DNA from: Apostichopus japonicus
Taxonomy: Eukaryota > Echinodermata > Holothuroidea > Aspidochirotida > Stichopodidae
Reading direction: 5' to 3'
Length of the DNA stretch: 64,000 nucleotides
Assembly (NCBI RefSeq): GCF_037975245.1
Contig: NC_092572.1
Coordinates: 10,921,769-10,985,768, forward strand
Part shown: positions 1 to 12,461 of the stretch, one piece after another
Layout: every line of letters begins with the position of its first letter
How positions within the stretch are numbered: position 1 is the stretch's first letter
Position numbers and translations under genes: made by a program
Notes under the pieces: model-generated
Seen by the model: the letters and a program-made list of their open reading frames with translations, nothing else
Told to the model about the DNA's origin: nothing
Database searches by the model: none

Positions 1-624
1 AGTGTCTAATTACCGACGGTAGCAAGCTGTGTGTGTATTTTCTGGGATCGATGGTGGTGTCTATAACACTTCTGTTACACCTCATTCGAAACTAGGTCAG
101 ATTACCGGCATTATAGACGTTTCTTTTTGCGCAAGTCTTCACACCCTTTAAAGGTGAAAAGTATGGAATTTGGAATTTACTTCGCTCCTCGCTTACCTGT
201 CTCCTCACAACCTTAGCACCTCATTCTTTTAAGGTACTGTAGTAGGTCCACTGTTGAGCTACAAATGAGACAAACCTACCCAGATTCACCCAGTTATTAA
301 ACATTTGTTGATTACACTGCAATAACTATTAAGAATTACATAAGTCTTTGTTAGTTATTTCTGATCCTATCATTTTGATTAGTTTACATACTCAGGGCAA
401 ATATTTCAAAGATTTTTTCTGGTTATCCCTCAGACAACCAAGTCTTACCTTGTGGTTGTAAACAACATGTAGCAAACCAACAAAGAAAGACCAATATGTT
501 ACATTCATTGTAGGAGAGATAGAGATTGAGTGTAGGTTTGCTTAATAGAACACCAGCATTGGGGGAGGGGGGTTTCATAGTCCTACCTGTATTTGTGTTT
601 CGACTCAGTATCTCCAAAGTGATT
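1..624. repeat. Left arm of a 0.6-kb direct duplication
   Basis: Bases 1-624 recur at 1,539-2,115 in the same orientation with very few substitutions, giving a period of 1,538 bp. Both arms begin AGTGTCTAATTACCGACGG. The left arm carries about 50 extra bases around 178-230 (after GGAATTT) that are missing from the right arm. The arms stop matching just after TCTCCAAAGTGAT. The left edge of the window cuts the repeat, so it may extend further left. I see no protein in it; the open frame at 423-710 (minus) has no recognisable domain. Confidence 0.85.
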
Positions 625-829
625 TTAGTTGCGATTTGAATCGCGTGTTGAATCGCGCAGATGTGACCCGGGCTTAAAGAATTTGTATAGAAATGATGTG
701 GTGTGAACACTCAGCAATATCACCTTTACAATTAAAAGAAAAAAACCAAACAATTGAACCCCAAGACAAAGATATAAAACAAATAAAAGGAATAATTTAA
801 TTAGCAGAGATGATCATTTACACACCAAC

Positions 830-891
830 CTTTTGGACCTTGGCAGCCCTTTCTTCTTCATCAGCATCAGTAGGGTGACTTCTTTTGCGAC
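830..891 (-). CDS. Possible single internal exon, gene unknown
   Basis: On the minus strand a 62-nt segment is bounded by an acceptor (CTCTTACAG, with AG at 892-893) and a donor (AAAAG followed by GTTGGTGTG). In one phase it reads RKRSHPTDADEEERAAKVQK. That is a basic patch followed by an acidic stretch, as in many nuclear proteins. I do not recognise the gene and see no convincing partner exons in the window. It lies in the unique 0.9 kb between two duplicated arms. It could be a real exon of a gene extending off the left edge, or chance. Confidence 0.35.
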
Positions 892-1538
892 CTGTAAGAG
901 AACATCCATTAATAAATAGATTCTGAAGGGATACTTTCTTGGACACTATAATCTGTCGTTCATATCATTTTATTTTCTGATCTTGTTTATACTTTGAGCA
1001 ATTTTACAGTTGGTGTGGATTGAAATTCATAACACAATATTTTCCAAACATTTAAACCAATCTGACTTTTTCAGATACGTGGTGTCACAATGAAATGCCC
1101 TAAGCAAAATGCAACACCGAATGTTTTCTCTTCCTTCAAATAATCATACTAAATGCCTTTGAAGTTAATTTCATGTTTATACTGGCTTCTAGAAGAGTTA
1201 GAAGCACCTTGTCGTACGAGGAGTGACCCTCATGAAACAGCAAGTATTGGGTGTGATATCCTCTCAATATCTGCATGTGCTAGTTAGTCAAGTCACCATT
1301 CACTGTACCTGGCAAAGTATTAAAGGCATTGAAGACTCGCCCCAAACCGTGTGCCGCGCTCTGAATATGTTAACTTTCTGATGCTTGCAAGGGAAGTTTT
1401 CTTCTTGTCGCTACAAAATGCAGACAGTAATGAAACGTGATACCTTGTTATCTCTTACCAAGACCTGAGATGTCCATCGCTGCTATGGACACTGTGTTGT
1501 GGGTATTGACCGTAGCTGTATGTACTGACTGTACACTA

Positions 1539-2115
1539 GTGTCTAATTACCGACGGTAGCAAGCTGTGTGTGTATTTTCTGGGATCGATGGTGGTGTCTA
1601 TAACACTTCTGTTACACCTCATTCGAAACTAGGTCAGATTACCGGCATTATAGACGTTTCTCTTTGCGCAAGTCTTCACACCCTTTAAGGGTGAAAAGTA
1701 TGGAATTTGGATTTTCTTTTAAGGTACTGTAGTAGGTCCACTGCTGAGCTGCAAATGAGACAAACCTACCCAGATCCACCCAGTTATTGTACATTTGTTG
1801 ATTACACTGCAATAACTATTAAGAATTACATAAGTCTTTGTTAGTTATTTCTGATCCTATCATTTTGATTAGTTTACATACTCAGGGCAAATATTTCAAA
1901 GATTTTTTTCTGGTTATCCCTCAGACAACCAAGTCTTACCTTGTGGTTGTAAACATCATGTAGCAAACCAACAAAGAAAGACCAATATGTTACATTCATT
2001 GTAGGACAGATAGAGATTGAGTGTAGGTTTGCTTAATAGAACACCAGCATTGGGGGATGGGGGTTTCATAGTCCTAGTACCTGTATTTGTGTTTCAACTC
2101 AGTATCTCCAAAGTG
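1539..2115. repeat. Right arm of the 0.6-kb direct duplication
   Basis: Second copy of bases 1-624, shortened by a deletion of about 50 bases near 1,711. After 2,115 the sequence is unrelated to that following the left arm. The high identity indicates a recent tandem duplication of at least 1.5 kb followed by divergence or loss of the rest of the second unit. Confidence 0.85.
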
Positions 2116-3814
2116 ATGAATGGCAGTAACAGTTTCTTATTTACCTGATTCGAGGTATTTAAGCTACAATGCACTCTTTATTGAAGTAAAGTAAACAACC
2201 AGCTATCCGCCAGACGACCTCCAAACGCTGATTTGGGTTTCACAAACAGAAAGTTGGTAGTCTCGGATGACTTTGCCCTGCATGCTGGAACACATTGCTT
2301 TGATAGTTTAGTAGCCTACTGTCTTACAACCACAGTGGCAAATCACTGATGTTTGCTTTCAGACGATTCTGGCTAATTTTGCATTGATACTGAAGGTGGG
2401 AAGCTGATTGTCACATCTGTATTGATCATCATTTTTACATAATTTATAACAATGGATTTATCAGGTTTGGTTACTGTCTCTACACTAGGACTCCTGCCAG
2501 GCGAAAGTGTGGTATATTAGATACATTATGTGTACAGTGTGTATGTATGTGTACGTATACCTATTTACTCATTTTGTGATCTAACGACCAATTGCAGATC
2601 AGACTCTGTCTCAGCTCAGTATTGGACACAATGGGCCGGGAGGGGGTTGGGGATGCAGTCAATGGAAAATACATTTCTGAGCCAGAGACAAACTGAGATG
2701 TGTCTTGTTCATAGTGGCAATTAAGTAATAGCATTGCCTAACTTAAGTAAGTTGCAGTTGGCTTGATAGATTAAGCCAAGACAAAAATAAGTTTAATCAA
2801 TTATAAGGAGAGTACAGTAGGCCTACTCGATGCCAGTTATTTGTGAAGGATCCTCAACCCTAGTATCGTGAATACAGAGCTACAATCTCACCCAGCAAAC
2901 TGCAAGTTTTTTCGTAGATTTTTGTAGCAGATAAAACTTGTTAGATCCTCTACAAAAACGTAAATGTAGGGTTATAGTACACCCTGTGTCCTGAGAACCC
3001 AAAGCCTGATTGAAGACCTCATAAATACTTGTAAAGTTGTATAGAAACAAAAGCTTCGGTTCTCACATTTGTCATGTTTGTTTGAGGCAAAGATAAGAAT
3101 CTACACCGAAAATTAACCAGAAATCGATTAAGAGTTTCTTGACCTATGGGTCAATCCATGCCAAATCAACAGATTTTTGGGTCTATTCCACGTCTACCCT
3201 CTCAGAATCGCCTGAAATTGATATGGTGTCTTGCCATATGTCTCAAAGGATGAAATTGGGCCAAAAATTTTTGCAACTATTTGGTTGCCAGGATACGGCC
3301 CAGCCTAGCAACCAAATCCAGATTGCATTTTAAGAGCCCTAAATTTGTGTCAAGTTTGGAGGCATCTTTTGCATAAATGTAAAGTATTTTATATCTGATA
3401 TTGCAGATATTGTGGAAGACATGTGACCTGTCTTCGAATTTAGCTAATTTGGAGGAAAATTTACAGTCTCAATTTTTCGTAACAAGTAATTAAAATGGCA
3501 GAAAATGAGATAAGGGCCTTTTCTGGCCCTACTTTGAGTGTGCTCTATATTCACAAGCAAAAGCATGTTTGAGTTTTAATTTGCATAGGATCTAATTGTC
3601 CAGTGGTAGTTGTACGAGAAAAGTGCGAAAAAAAGTCAAGCGGGTCGTACGTTTTACAAACAGCACCCTCAAACTTAAGAAATCTCACTTCTGGCCCTAA
3701 TTGGGGGTCCAATTTGGGCCTGTGGGTAAATTTCAATTTTGCTTTAAATACCATTTTTCAGGAGTGTATTGACCCTTTTTTTGAAAGTCAAGTCAAAAAG
3801 TTGTGTATTTTGTG
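2116..3814. other. No gene seen; AT-rich intergenic or intronic DNA
   Basis: Only short open frames without domains are present. The one structure I see is an imperfect palindrome at about 3,279-3,316, where ATTTGGTTGCCAGG is followed by CCTAGCAACCAAAT and could form a hairpin. The stretch 3,139-3,800 may be old repeat DNA adjoining the LINE fragment, but I could not identify it. Confidence 0.5.
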
Positions 3815-4732
3815 TTATCTACTCAAATTTACGACTCGAAAATTGCAAAAATCACTCGGTTCATATGTATGAAAATGCTTGCACAAGCCGATTTTATATG
3901 ATGTATACTGATGTCTATTGGATAAATAGCTGCTCAACCAGTCAAGGGTTGTTTCCCTTACACCATACAAAGATAATTTACTTAGCAAAATGGTATGGTC
4001 AATAGTATCAAATGCCTTGGAGAGATCAAGGAACACTCCAATACATATTTTGGTATTATCAAGACTAGTACATATTTTTTTCAATAGCATTTGCCAAAGC
4101 AAGTTGTGTAGAATGCTTTGGGCGGAAGCCATATTGATCATTGCACAGGATATTAAATTTGGTTAGAAACTTAAAGATTGTACATAAGCCTTTCAATAAT
4201 TTTTGAAAAACATGATAATAAAGAAATAGGACGGTAATTTTCATATACATCTTGGTCACCTTTTTTAAAAATTTGTATAACCTTAGCAATCTTTAGCTTA
4301 TCTGGAAATGTACCAGAAGTAAAAGATAAATTGCAAATATAAGTCAATGGATTGGCGATAAAGTGAATAACATTTCTTATTATATCTGGTTTAAAATCGT
4401 CATATCCCGCTGCTTTTTTTGGTTTCAGGCTGGAAATAGCAACTATTGAAAGTTCTTCCTCACTGACAGGATTAATGAACATAGCTTGACTGTTTCTGTT
4501 ATTATTATGAATAAGATATTCTGTACTACTAAATATTTGTAATATTTCTTGCAAGTGAGGATCCAATGTTTACAAAATATTTGTTAAAGTAGCTGGCAAT
4601 GTCATTCTCGTTGCTGATTTCTTGATCACCAGTTTTAAAAGCAGCAGGATATCCACCTTTTTTTCGGTTGGTGTTTAGAACTTCGTTAATTGTATTCCAA
4701 GTTACACTTATATTATTTCTATTATTGCACAC
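3815..4732 (-). pseudogene. Broken LINE (non-LTR) reverse transcriptase fragment
   Basis: Four overlapping minus-strand open frames read in order, right to left, as one reverse transcriptase interrupted by frameshifts. Frame 4,529-4,732 carries the segment just before the RT domain. Frame 4,171-4,566 carries the fingers region, ending ENYRPISLLSCFSKIIERL. Frame 4,065-4,289 has QYGFRPKHSTQLALANAIE. Frame 3,815-4,141 has the motif-A block FLDLSKAFDTIDH followed by WLSSYLSNRHQYT. These are hallmark blocks of Jockey/CR1-group non-LTR retrotransposons. The copy stops before the catalytic YxDD box, and neither the endonuclease nor the 3' end is visible. It is a dead fragment truncated at both ends; the exact clade is uncertain. 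Confidence 0.9.
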
Positions 4733-4842
4733 AGTGCAATATATTTCTATTATTTCTATTATATTTCTATTATTCTATTATTATATTCTATTATTCTATT
4801 CTATTATTTCTATAATATTTCTATTATTGCACACAGTGCACC
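4722..4842. repeat. TTCTATTAT-type simple repeat flanked by hairpin motif
   Basis: Irregular iterations of TTCTATTAT/TATTTCTAT fill about 85 bases. On each side lies the same motif, ATTATTGCACACAGTGCA. The core TTGCACACAGTGCAA is nearly self-complementary, so each flank could form a small hairpin. It sits at the upstream edge of the LINE fragment. Confidence 0.75.
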
Positions 4843-5048
4843 ACTTGTATCATTAAGCAATATAATATAAAGAAACGAAGAAACTATTAGTTTTTCTTGA
4901 TGGTGGAGTGAGGAATTTATTAATCATGTTTGTGTGTTAAAACAATTGCTTCTGAAGCAACCAGGTATAGTGATGCCCACTACACCTGTACATTCTCAAT
5001 ATGAGTAGATCGTAAAAACTGATATTTTTAATGTCATAAATAAACTTT

Positions 5049-5437
5049 TAGAAAATCATACTGAACACATGTTCACCAATTCTGTTGTTTGTGTTCTCCT
5101 TTACATTCTACTTTTGCACACCACTTACAGCACTCCGCTTGGGGATGTAAGTAGTGCTCTTAACCATAACAAGGGCTTCCTTTGCAATTTCGCTGGCTGT
5201 CTTGTACTTCCGAATCTTAAAAGAACAAGGCAAAGAAACCTTTAGAAAATCATACTGAACACATGTTCACCAATTCTGTTGGTTGTGTTCTCCTTTACAT
5301 TCTACTTTTGCACACCACTTACAGCACTCTGCTTGGGGATGTAAGTAGTGCTGTTAACCATATCAAGGGCTTCCTTTGCAATTTCTCTGGCTGTCTTGTA
5401 CTTCCGAATCTAACAAGAACAAGGAACAAGGCAAAGA
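5049..5437. repeat. Two-copy tandem repeat, 194-bp period
   Basis: The segment starting TAGAAAATCATACTGAACAC at 5,049 repeats at 5,243 with only scattered substitutions. Immediately downstream (5,440-5,570) is a short degenerate minisatellite built on CAGAATACA...AAATATCAACG, with units of roughly 20-25 bp. No coding function is evident. Confidence 0.85.
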
Positions 5438-5740
5438 ACAAGAAATGAACACAAAATATAAACGCAGAATACATCAAATATCAGTGCAGAATACATTAAA
5501 TATCTACACAAAATATCAACGCAGAATACACAATATCAACGCAGAATACAAAAAAAATATCAAAGCAGCATAATGCATTTCTATCTGGATCAAGAAATCA
5601 TGCTAATAGGTATGAACAATACAATGGTAGTCATCGGGGATCCAATTTTTGTGACAGCAACCAAAATCAGCTTTGGTGGTCATCTGTCCAGGTATTTGAC
5701 CCAGGAGCTTCCTAAAAAGTTAAAAACTACCTTGTTTGAT

Positions 5741-6275
5741 CCCTCCCTCCCTCTGCCTCCCTCAGCCCTCTCTTCCAGCTGTTGTGTAGACTCTCTTCAC
5801 AACTTCATAGAATAGTGGATACATCTGTCAACAAAGCTATGGCATATCTACTTACATCAGCTTGCATCAACTCCCACTCCCCCTGCCTTCCTCTCCCCTC
5901 TCTTCCAGCTGTTGTGTAGACTCTCTTCACAACTTCATAGAATAGTGGATACATCTTGTCAACAAAGCTGTTCCCATATCTACTTACATCAGCTTGTATC
6001 AACTCCCTCCCTCCCTCTAACTCCATCTCGCCTATCTTCCAGCTGTTGTCTAGACTCTCTTCACAACTTCATAGAATAGTGGATACATATTGTCAACAAA
6101 GCTGTTTCCATATCTACTTACATCAGCTTGTATCAACTCCCTCCCTCCCTCTGCCTCCCTCTCCCATCTCTTCCAGCTGTTGTCTATACTCTCTTCACAA
6201 CTTCACAGAATAGTGGATACATCTGTCAACAAAGCTATACCCATATCTACTTACATCAGCTTGTATCAACTCCCA
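5741..6275. repeat. Minisatellite, four copies of a 130-134-bp unit
   Basis: The phrase CTTCCAGCTGTTGT occurs at 5,772, 5,902, 6,036 and 6,170, giving periods of 130, 134 and 134. Each unit contains a pyrimidine-rich stretch (CTCCCTCCCTC), the AGCTGTTGT phrase, and ACTTACATCAGCTTG. Open frames inside, on both strands, are periodic by-products of the repeat and should not be taken as genes. Confidence 0.9.
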
Positions 6276-9200
6276 CTCCTTTGGGTGCACTACGACGTTG
6301 TCACAGAATGTTAGCACCAATCAAAATAGATCTCAGAAAAGATTTAGGATTTCAGCCAATCGTAGGCATTTCCTGGATAAACAACATGTCTGCGCCCTTG
6401 TGTAAACTTATGCCGACTGGTTTCAGTGGTGTACATGGACTTAAGTTAGTAATAGCCAAGGCCTAAACTTACAGTCCCATTATTACGCTGAACAACCAAA
6501 GTGAAACCTTCAGTTCCTAATTTTGATATGAACGCAATGCATGTGTGCCCGGTGACTGTGCTAAGGACTACCAAGTAAAGTGGTCGGATTTTCACAGAAT
6601 AACGTTTTTGCGTGACTTGACAATTCGTCCATATGACTTCAAGTTACACACTGAGACATGAGACTGGACTAGGTTAGGCCCTAATAATTAAATAGGCAAA
6701 GGCCTAACACTTAATGTTAACGTTTACAGCTCGTATGGCACCTGTACCTAATTATCTGAAACGAAACTCATGATGAGGGACGTGTGGATGTTTCAGGCAG
6801 GTTTGTCTAGGCTACAGTCATACGTTTGTTGAAACAAGATGATATTAATTATTCCTACTTCCCCGTAATATTTCAGAAATATAGATTTGAAGACAAACAA
6901 TGGTCTGATTGAGATATTGAAATGCAATGGTCTCCAACTGTGTAAACTCATTGAACTTCAATAGGCCTGTACATGTTATGATATTCATTGTAAATTGTGA
7001 TTGGCCATTAATAACATTGTCTGCAAAAAAACAATTTTACAGGTTGAACAAGATTATTCTTCCCCTGATGAAATTCTTCCCAAAATCTGTGGGCTGTCTG
7101 GAATGCAATGTATTTTCCATATAGACCAAACATAGACCAAATTGATTTCTTTCTTTTTGGAACTTGTTAGGCCATTATATAATCTGTTCTGGTGATGCAG
7201 AATTCATTCAGCAGGTGGTTCAATTCCATCAACAGATATCATACAGTACAGCCAAACAGTTTCCAAAAGGAAGGTCAAGTATTCGGCACCATCATGAGAC
7301 GTGTAACAAAAGGAATTACAGGAGTTTTCAGTGGCAAAGCTCTCGTTGAATTCCCTCACATTGTCTACATAGGAATTTTCTCTGTGATAATCTCGCTTTC
7401 TAGTGTCCATCACTCTACACAGCAAATGTGGATGGTAGGGGTAATTTTAAAGTAATCATGACTTCATTATAGACCATGCACTGGTGTTCCAATGAAAGAC
7501 TCAAAAGCTTACTTCAGATTAAACAACAACAAAAACTGTAAAAGGAAACATGTTTGGATGTTGCCATCTCATACTTTGGAGCAACTGGAACAGATAACTA
7601 ATACAAGAACATGACAAGAACAGCTTTCAGCAAACTGGTTATCCACCAAAAGCCCATGTGTATGGTAATGCCTGTAGTTAGTGGACCTGAAGTTTCCCAT
7701 CGGGATGCTCTGTAGGCCCATATGCTTAAACAAAAGAAATTTTGATTACACCACTTTTGGCATACATTTCTCATCAGAAACAAATTGTTGAAGTATGCAA
7801 ATATTACAGCATGTTGGCATGGCTGAGCTAACAATGGATGATTTTGAGCACCTCTTGTAAAGCCAATGTGTTCATAAGCACCATTAGATGACTGGATATA
7901 AACCCATATTTTCACTTGTATTCCATTTTTGCTTAACTTTGCAATTCACCACCCCAGATAAAGTTATTATGAACAATATTAATCTTGTATAATGTTCTCC
8001 ATATTTTCTCCCTTAGTATTTGCTATTCTGTGTTCCCCAGTTTTCCATTAAGGACATACATTAGTCACTGAATCACATATATCATCTGTCTAATTTTTGT
8101 CCATTTTAGGGCACTGTACCACCCCAGAAGTGTTTAATACTGAAACTGGTAAATGGAAAGTGGTGGACACAGCATACATAAGCCTATCGAGGAACATTAC
8201 CTCAAAAAGTGCTGGTACTTTATGAATAATTGGATTCATATCCACATACTGTTGAGTTTATGTTGTGCATAGTGAGTGTGTCTGTAAACTAGAAGGTGAG
8301 GTTGATCTCATATAGAATGGTATATCAAGGCAGTGTCCAGTATAAAGGAGACTTCAACTGCAATAGCAATTATCTCTTGATAATATATTACAAAATGACC
8401 ATATGTGAGGAAGTGAGTGGGGTGGGAATTGGGGACAGCATTTATACATACTGTAAATTGGTGTCACTGTTCCAGTGGCCATGTAAAGGTCTCTTGGAAT
8501 TTCTTTATATAGATATATTATGAATATATAAATTATATTACATATTTCTTTCAATATAGAGGCCTGGTAAAGAAAGTAGATACAGTATGCATTGAGAGTG
8601 TTTCAAGTAAATCACTAATTCCAGGTGGGGTTCCTCTTAAAGGTAAATTATATTGGTTCCAACTATGATAGATATTCAAATATGGTCACCTTTGGTCAAA
8701 ATTCTTAAACTTTTTTTTATTACTGTACAAACTTCGAGGAAATTTCCTAACTGGGACATTTAGTCATCTTGTGTGTTCCTTAACAATTTCTGAAACAGTT
8801 TGTATGGTAAAGATCTCCAGGAAAGTACTTTTTGAAAACTTCTAGCAGTTATAGCATGCTTTAATTTGGGGCCTATACTGACTACCTTTAAAGCCAAAAG
8901 TTTGACTAATCTCTGTGCCAAAATACCCCCAAAAGTATGGACAAGTATTGTTATTCTATAGTGGCTGACACTGGGAACCACCACCTGTCAGTCAGCACTT
9001 TTTAGTACTTTAGGGTGGAGGTTGAGGGGCTGGGGGTATCTGACTAAAACTGAGAGGTGTTGCCAATTAGAAGCATAAACACAGTATGTCTTCTGGGAAA
9101 CAATATTATTGATAATGTTACAAGCAAATCATTTAAAACAAAGAAGAAATGGAAAAATAGTGACTTAACTTTAAACATGAAGGTAACCTATGGGTGTTCT

Positions 9201-9720
9201 CTCCTGACCAATGCAGTAAGTAAAAGGCACCTCTCAGTATGTGAAATGATTGTGTTTATTCCATGGTTTTAATTTGTTCTTTTTTAATTGAGAACTAGCC
9301 ATCCATCATAGCATCATCATAGCATATGAGTAAGAGCATAAACTTCCAGAAATAAGGACAAATTCATTGAATTCAATGCTTTATACTCATGGTTTCGTGG
9401 GCAATGACTTTGTGTAATACCCTGTAATACCCAGGACACCTTGAAGCAGGAGCCACGACAAAGCAAAAACATGAGAAATGATCTGCAGAAAGTTATGAAC
9501 AGTTGTTGATTTTTTTTTAACTTCCTGAAATCTACGAAATATATTGTATTGCTTCCTAACTATTCGTTTATTTTACTACACTTTATTCATAAAGGCACCA
9601 ATTCAATGCAAAGTGTGTTACTTGAAATGCCTCGACGATGGAAACAGTTGCTGACAACATCTGAAGTACGGTGGTTTGGAGCATTCAGTGTTTATGCGGT
9701 CCAAGCATGTTGCAGCATTT
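6276..9720. other. No gene seen
   Basis: About 3.4 kb without a defensible exon, RNA gene or recognised repeat. Open frames are all about 100 codons or shorter, lack domains and are not bounded by convincing splice sites. Confidence 0.45.
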
Positions 9721-10060
9721 GTTGGTGAAATAGTGAACCATGATAACTTGCACACATCCATTAAGAAAAGCGGAGGGGTGAGGTGGGGGACGGTGGGCGG
9801 GTCGATAGTGTCAGGTACACCAATCCATGGGCAACTTAATGTATAAATGCCTTTTATTATTATTATTATTATTCATCGTCATTTTTTGTTGTTGGTGAAA
9901 TAGTGAACCATGATAACTTGCACACATCCATTAAGAAAAGCGGAGGGGTGAGTTGGGGGAGGGTGGGCGGGTCGATAGTGTCAGGTACACCAATCCATGG
10001 GCAACTTAATGTATAAATGCCTTTTATTATTATTATTATTCATCGTCATTTTTATTGTTG
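9721..10060. repeat. Two-copy tandem repeat, 170-bp period
   Basis: The segment beginning GTTGGTGAAATAGTGAACCA at 9,721 is repeated almost perfectly at 9,891. Each copy ends in an (ATT)n run followed by CATCGTCATTTT. The copies differ in the length of the ATT run and a few bases. Confidence 0.9.
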
Positions 10061-10327
10061 TTGTTATTATTGTTGTTGTTGTTTTAACTATTATTACTTT
10101 TATTATGATTATCGTCATTGTCATCCTCATCATTCTTATTGTTATTATTATAATTGTTGTTGTTGTTGTTACTATGATTACTTTTATTATTATTATTATC
10201 GTCATTATCATCATTCTTATTATTATTGTTGTTGTTACTATTACTATCGTCATCATCATCGTTATCATGATTATTATTATTATTAGAAAATCATCGTTGT
10301 CGTTGTCATCATTATTACTATTATTAA
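10021..10327. repeat. Imperfect trinucleotide tract (ATT/GTT/ATC)n
   Basis: About 300 bases of nearly pure three-base periodicity, mixing ATT, GTT, ATC and GTC units. It is open in several frames on both strands and gives artificial poly-Ile/Val or poly-Tyr/Cys translations, so those frames are not genes. Confidence 0.9.
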
Positions 10328-11306
10328 GTCTTCGGAGGGGTGGAGTGGTATAGGCAGCTGGGATTGTAATGAATTTTACAGTACATTTCAATCAAGTTTA
10401 TTTCAAGCTCCTTATCACATCTTTTCTCTTACCCTATATATTCATATTTTGTGTACCTCGTGTATTTTTACATTTACTATAGTTTTGGTTTGAAATAAAA
10501 AGAATGAAATAGAAAGGTCTGCGTCATTGTTTTCAGTTCCTGTAGTTCTCAGAAACAGGCCTTTTTTTATTCTTTGCCAAAGGCTGAAGAAATCAATGCG
10601 ATGGTGATTGTGTGTGTGTGTGTGCGTGTGTGTGTATGTGACACTTTCTTGTAAACACGATATCTCAATAATTGAAGCTTTTATTTAACTCATGCTCTAC
10701 ATGTGGGTAACCCATAGAAGGGAAAAGATTACTATTGTTTTTGGTGGAGGTCAAAGGTCATTTGAGGTCACCAGAGGTTAAACTAAAAACCTCTAAAACT
10801 GCTTGTAAACACAATATCTTATAGGAACGGGTAACTTGGAAGGATTTCATACTTAGTATGTAGATGGCCCATATTGTGTAGAAGATCCCTATTATATTGG
10901 ATGCGGATCAACAGTCATTTGAGGTCGACAGAGGTGAGAGTCTGAAAATCTTGTAAAAAAATTACTCTAAAAGTGAAAATGCGTTAATGTACAAACAAAG
11001 CACGTAGATTGCCTTTGGTGAGAACAAAATAGGTGTGGAATTTTATGCGTGTCAAATTTCCTTTGTAGTTTTCAGAAAACCCATTCCACGGTACCCAACA
11101 TCGACCATACTGTCATCACATATATGTTTTTGCCCAACGATCATGATGCACAAGCCTATATCATTTCGTCGTCCGGATCAGGCATCCGTACAAAACTGTC
11201 GCAACGAAACCGGTGTACGCGCTGCATTTCGCATAAGTTGCCGAGGACGTCCTGTAGGTTCTCTCTGGCCAGTATCTTTGTAGTAAGCAATAAGATTTTG
11301 ATATGT
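10328..11306. other. Gene-free; GT microsatellite and diverged repeat with a DR1-type site
   Basis: A (GT)n tract lies at about 10,609-10,640. From 10,640 to 10,960 two diverged copies of a unit recur: both contain TTGTAAACAC(A/G)ATATCT and later GTCATTTGAGGTC. The first contains AGGTCAAAGGTCA at 10,748-10,760, a perfect direct repeat of AGGTCA spaced by one base. This is the DR1 layout known from nuclear-receptor binding sites. Here it lies in repeat DNA and its function is unknown. Confidence 0.6.
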
Positions 11307-11655
11307 CAGGGGCCTCGGAGCCGGTACGGCAGGTCCGGCGACCAATATTCGATCACGGCGCAAAATAAATGAAAAAAGTAGGACTAAGAAAAAAAATGGC
11401 AAAAAATAAAGAACCAAAATGAAACAAGCAAGTAGGCTATAAATGTGACTACTCTGGCATGGCAGGGGTCTTGTTTTCAAGCTCGGGAAGTGCCATTTCC
11501 TGCAATCTGGGAGGCATTTTTTTCAAAATTTTCTCCATTGCGCTATGCGCCAACCATGGTGGCACGTTTGACCTACCAAACGTCCCCCGATAATTATGAT
11601 AGATGGCCACACTGTGATCTGCCGTACCAATCCCAAATAGCTTCCGGCGCCCCTG
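11307..11655. mobile_element. Probable non-autonomous TIR DNA element, 349 bp
   Basis: The left end starts CAGGGGCCTCGGAGC and the right end, read on the opposite strand, starts CAGGGGCGCCGGAAGC. Further in, both ends share GGTACGGCAG. These are diverged terminal inverted repeats of a MITE-like element with no transposase frame. I could not find a clean target-site duplication, so the exact borders are provisional. Confidence 0.6.
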
Positions 11656-12461
11656 TATATACTTGGTATTTCGATAATCCATATCAATTAAAGAACCCTA
11701 TTGTTTTGGTGAAGGTCAAAACAGCCCAAACTGTGAATAACCTACAAACATGATATATCCAAATCTCTCAAGTTGAAATCAAAGCCCTAACAAAATATCT
11801 CCTATGGGCCCGGCAAGGAATCACTAAATCTTTCACTTTCTGGTTCTTATTTGCTCATTACTAGGCTGCTCATTGCCCTTTTGTAAATCATGTACTCATC
11901 CTTTAAGAAAAGTGAATAATAAAGAAAAATATCCAGTAGCACGGCTAATAAATGAGCAGTGATGTAAGATCGATGTTTCATCAATAGCTAACTACCGGAT
12001 CAAAGTTCAGCAGGCTGATTCGAAATATACCAATAACAGATGAGAACAATTTGCGGAAGGAAGGAGTGCTTCTATATAAACCTTCACATGATCAGCAGCT
12101 ATACACAATTATGCACATGTTTTGTAGCCTATATAGTCCAATACACCTGTTTTCTCAATGGTATTCCGTAAGAGTGGGGGCGGGGGGTCTTTGAAGGGTG
12201 GGAGGGTTCCGATCTTCTAATTTTATGGCTTAGTGGGTCACTAGTTCCCAAACATATTGGAGACGGATGCTCATACCATTTCTGGTTTAGAAGTTAAAAA
12301 TGGTTATAGTGCTTAACTGGCCATATTTTCAAACTGAGGCTAAAAACCGAAAGGAACTTGCGGAACTTATAGTTTCTATGGAAAACTTCCCCACCTTCCA
12401 AACGAGTGTGATAACGTCACAGAATCACAGGAGAATGGCATGTCCAAAATATTAAAGTCTT
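11656..12461. other. No gene seen
   Basis: About 0.8 kb of unique-looking AT-rich sequence with a G-rich patch at about 12,174-12,210. No exon, RNA or mobile-element structure could be supported. Confidence 0.45.

Noticed and set aside
5805-6466. Overlapping Leu/Ser/Pro-rich open frames
   Set aside because: They follow the 130-134-bp minisatellite period and appear on both strands.
10017-10391. Long open frames on both strands, up to 136 codons, rich in Ile/Val/Thr or Tyr/Cys
   Set aside because: They are translations of an imperfect ATT/GTT/ATC trinucleotide tract and are open in several frames at once.
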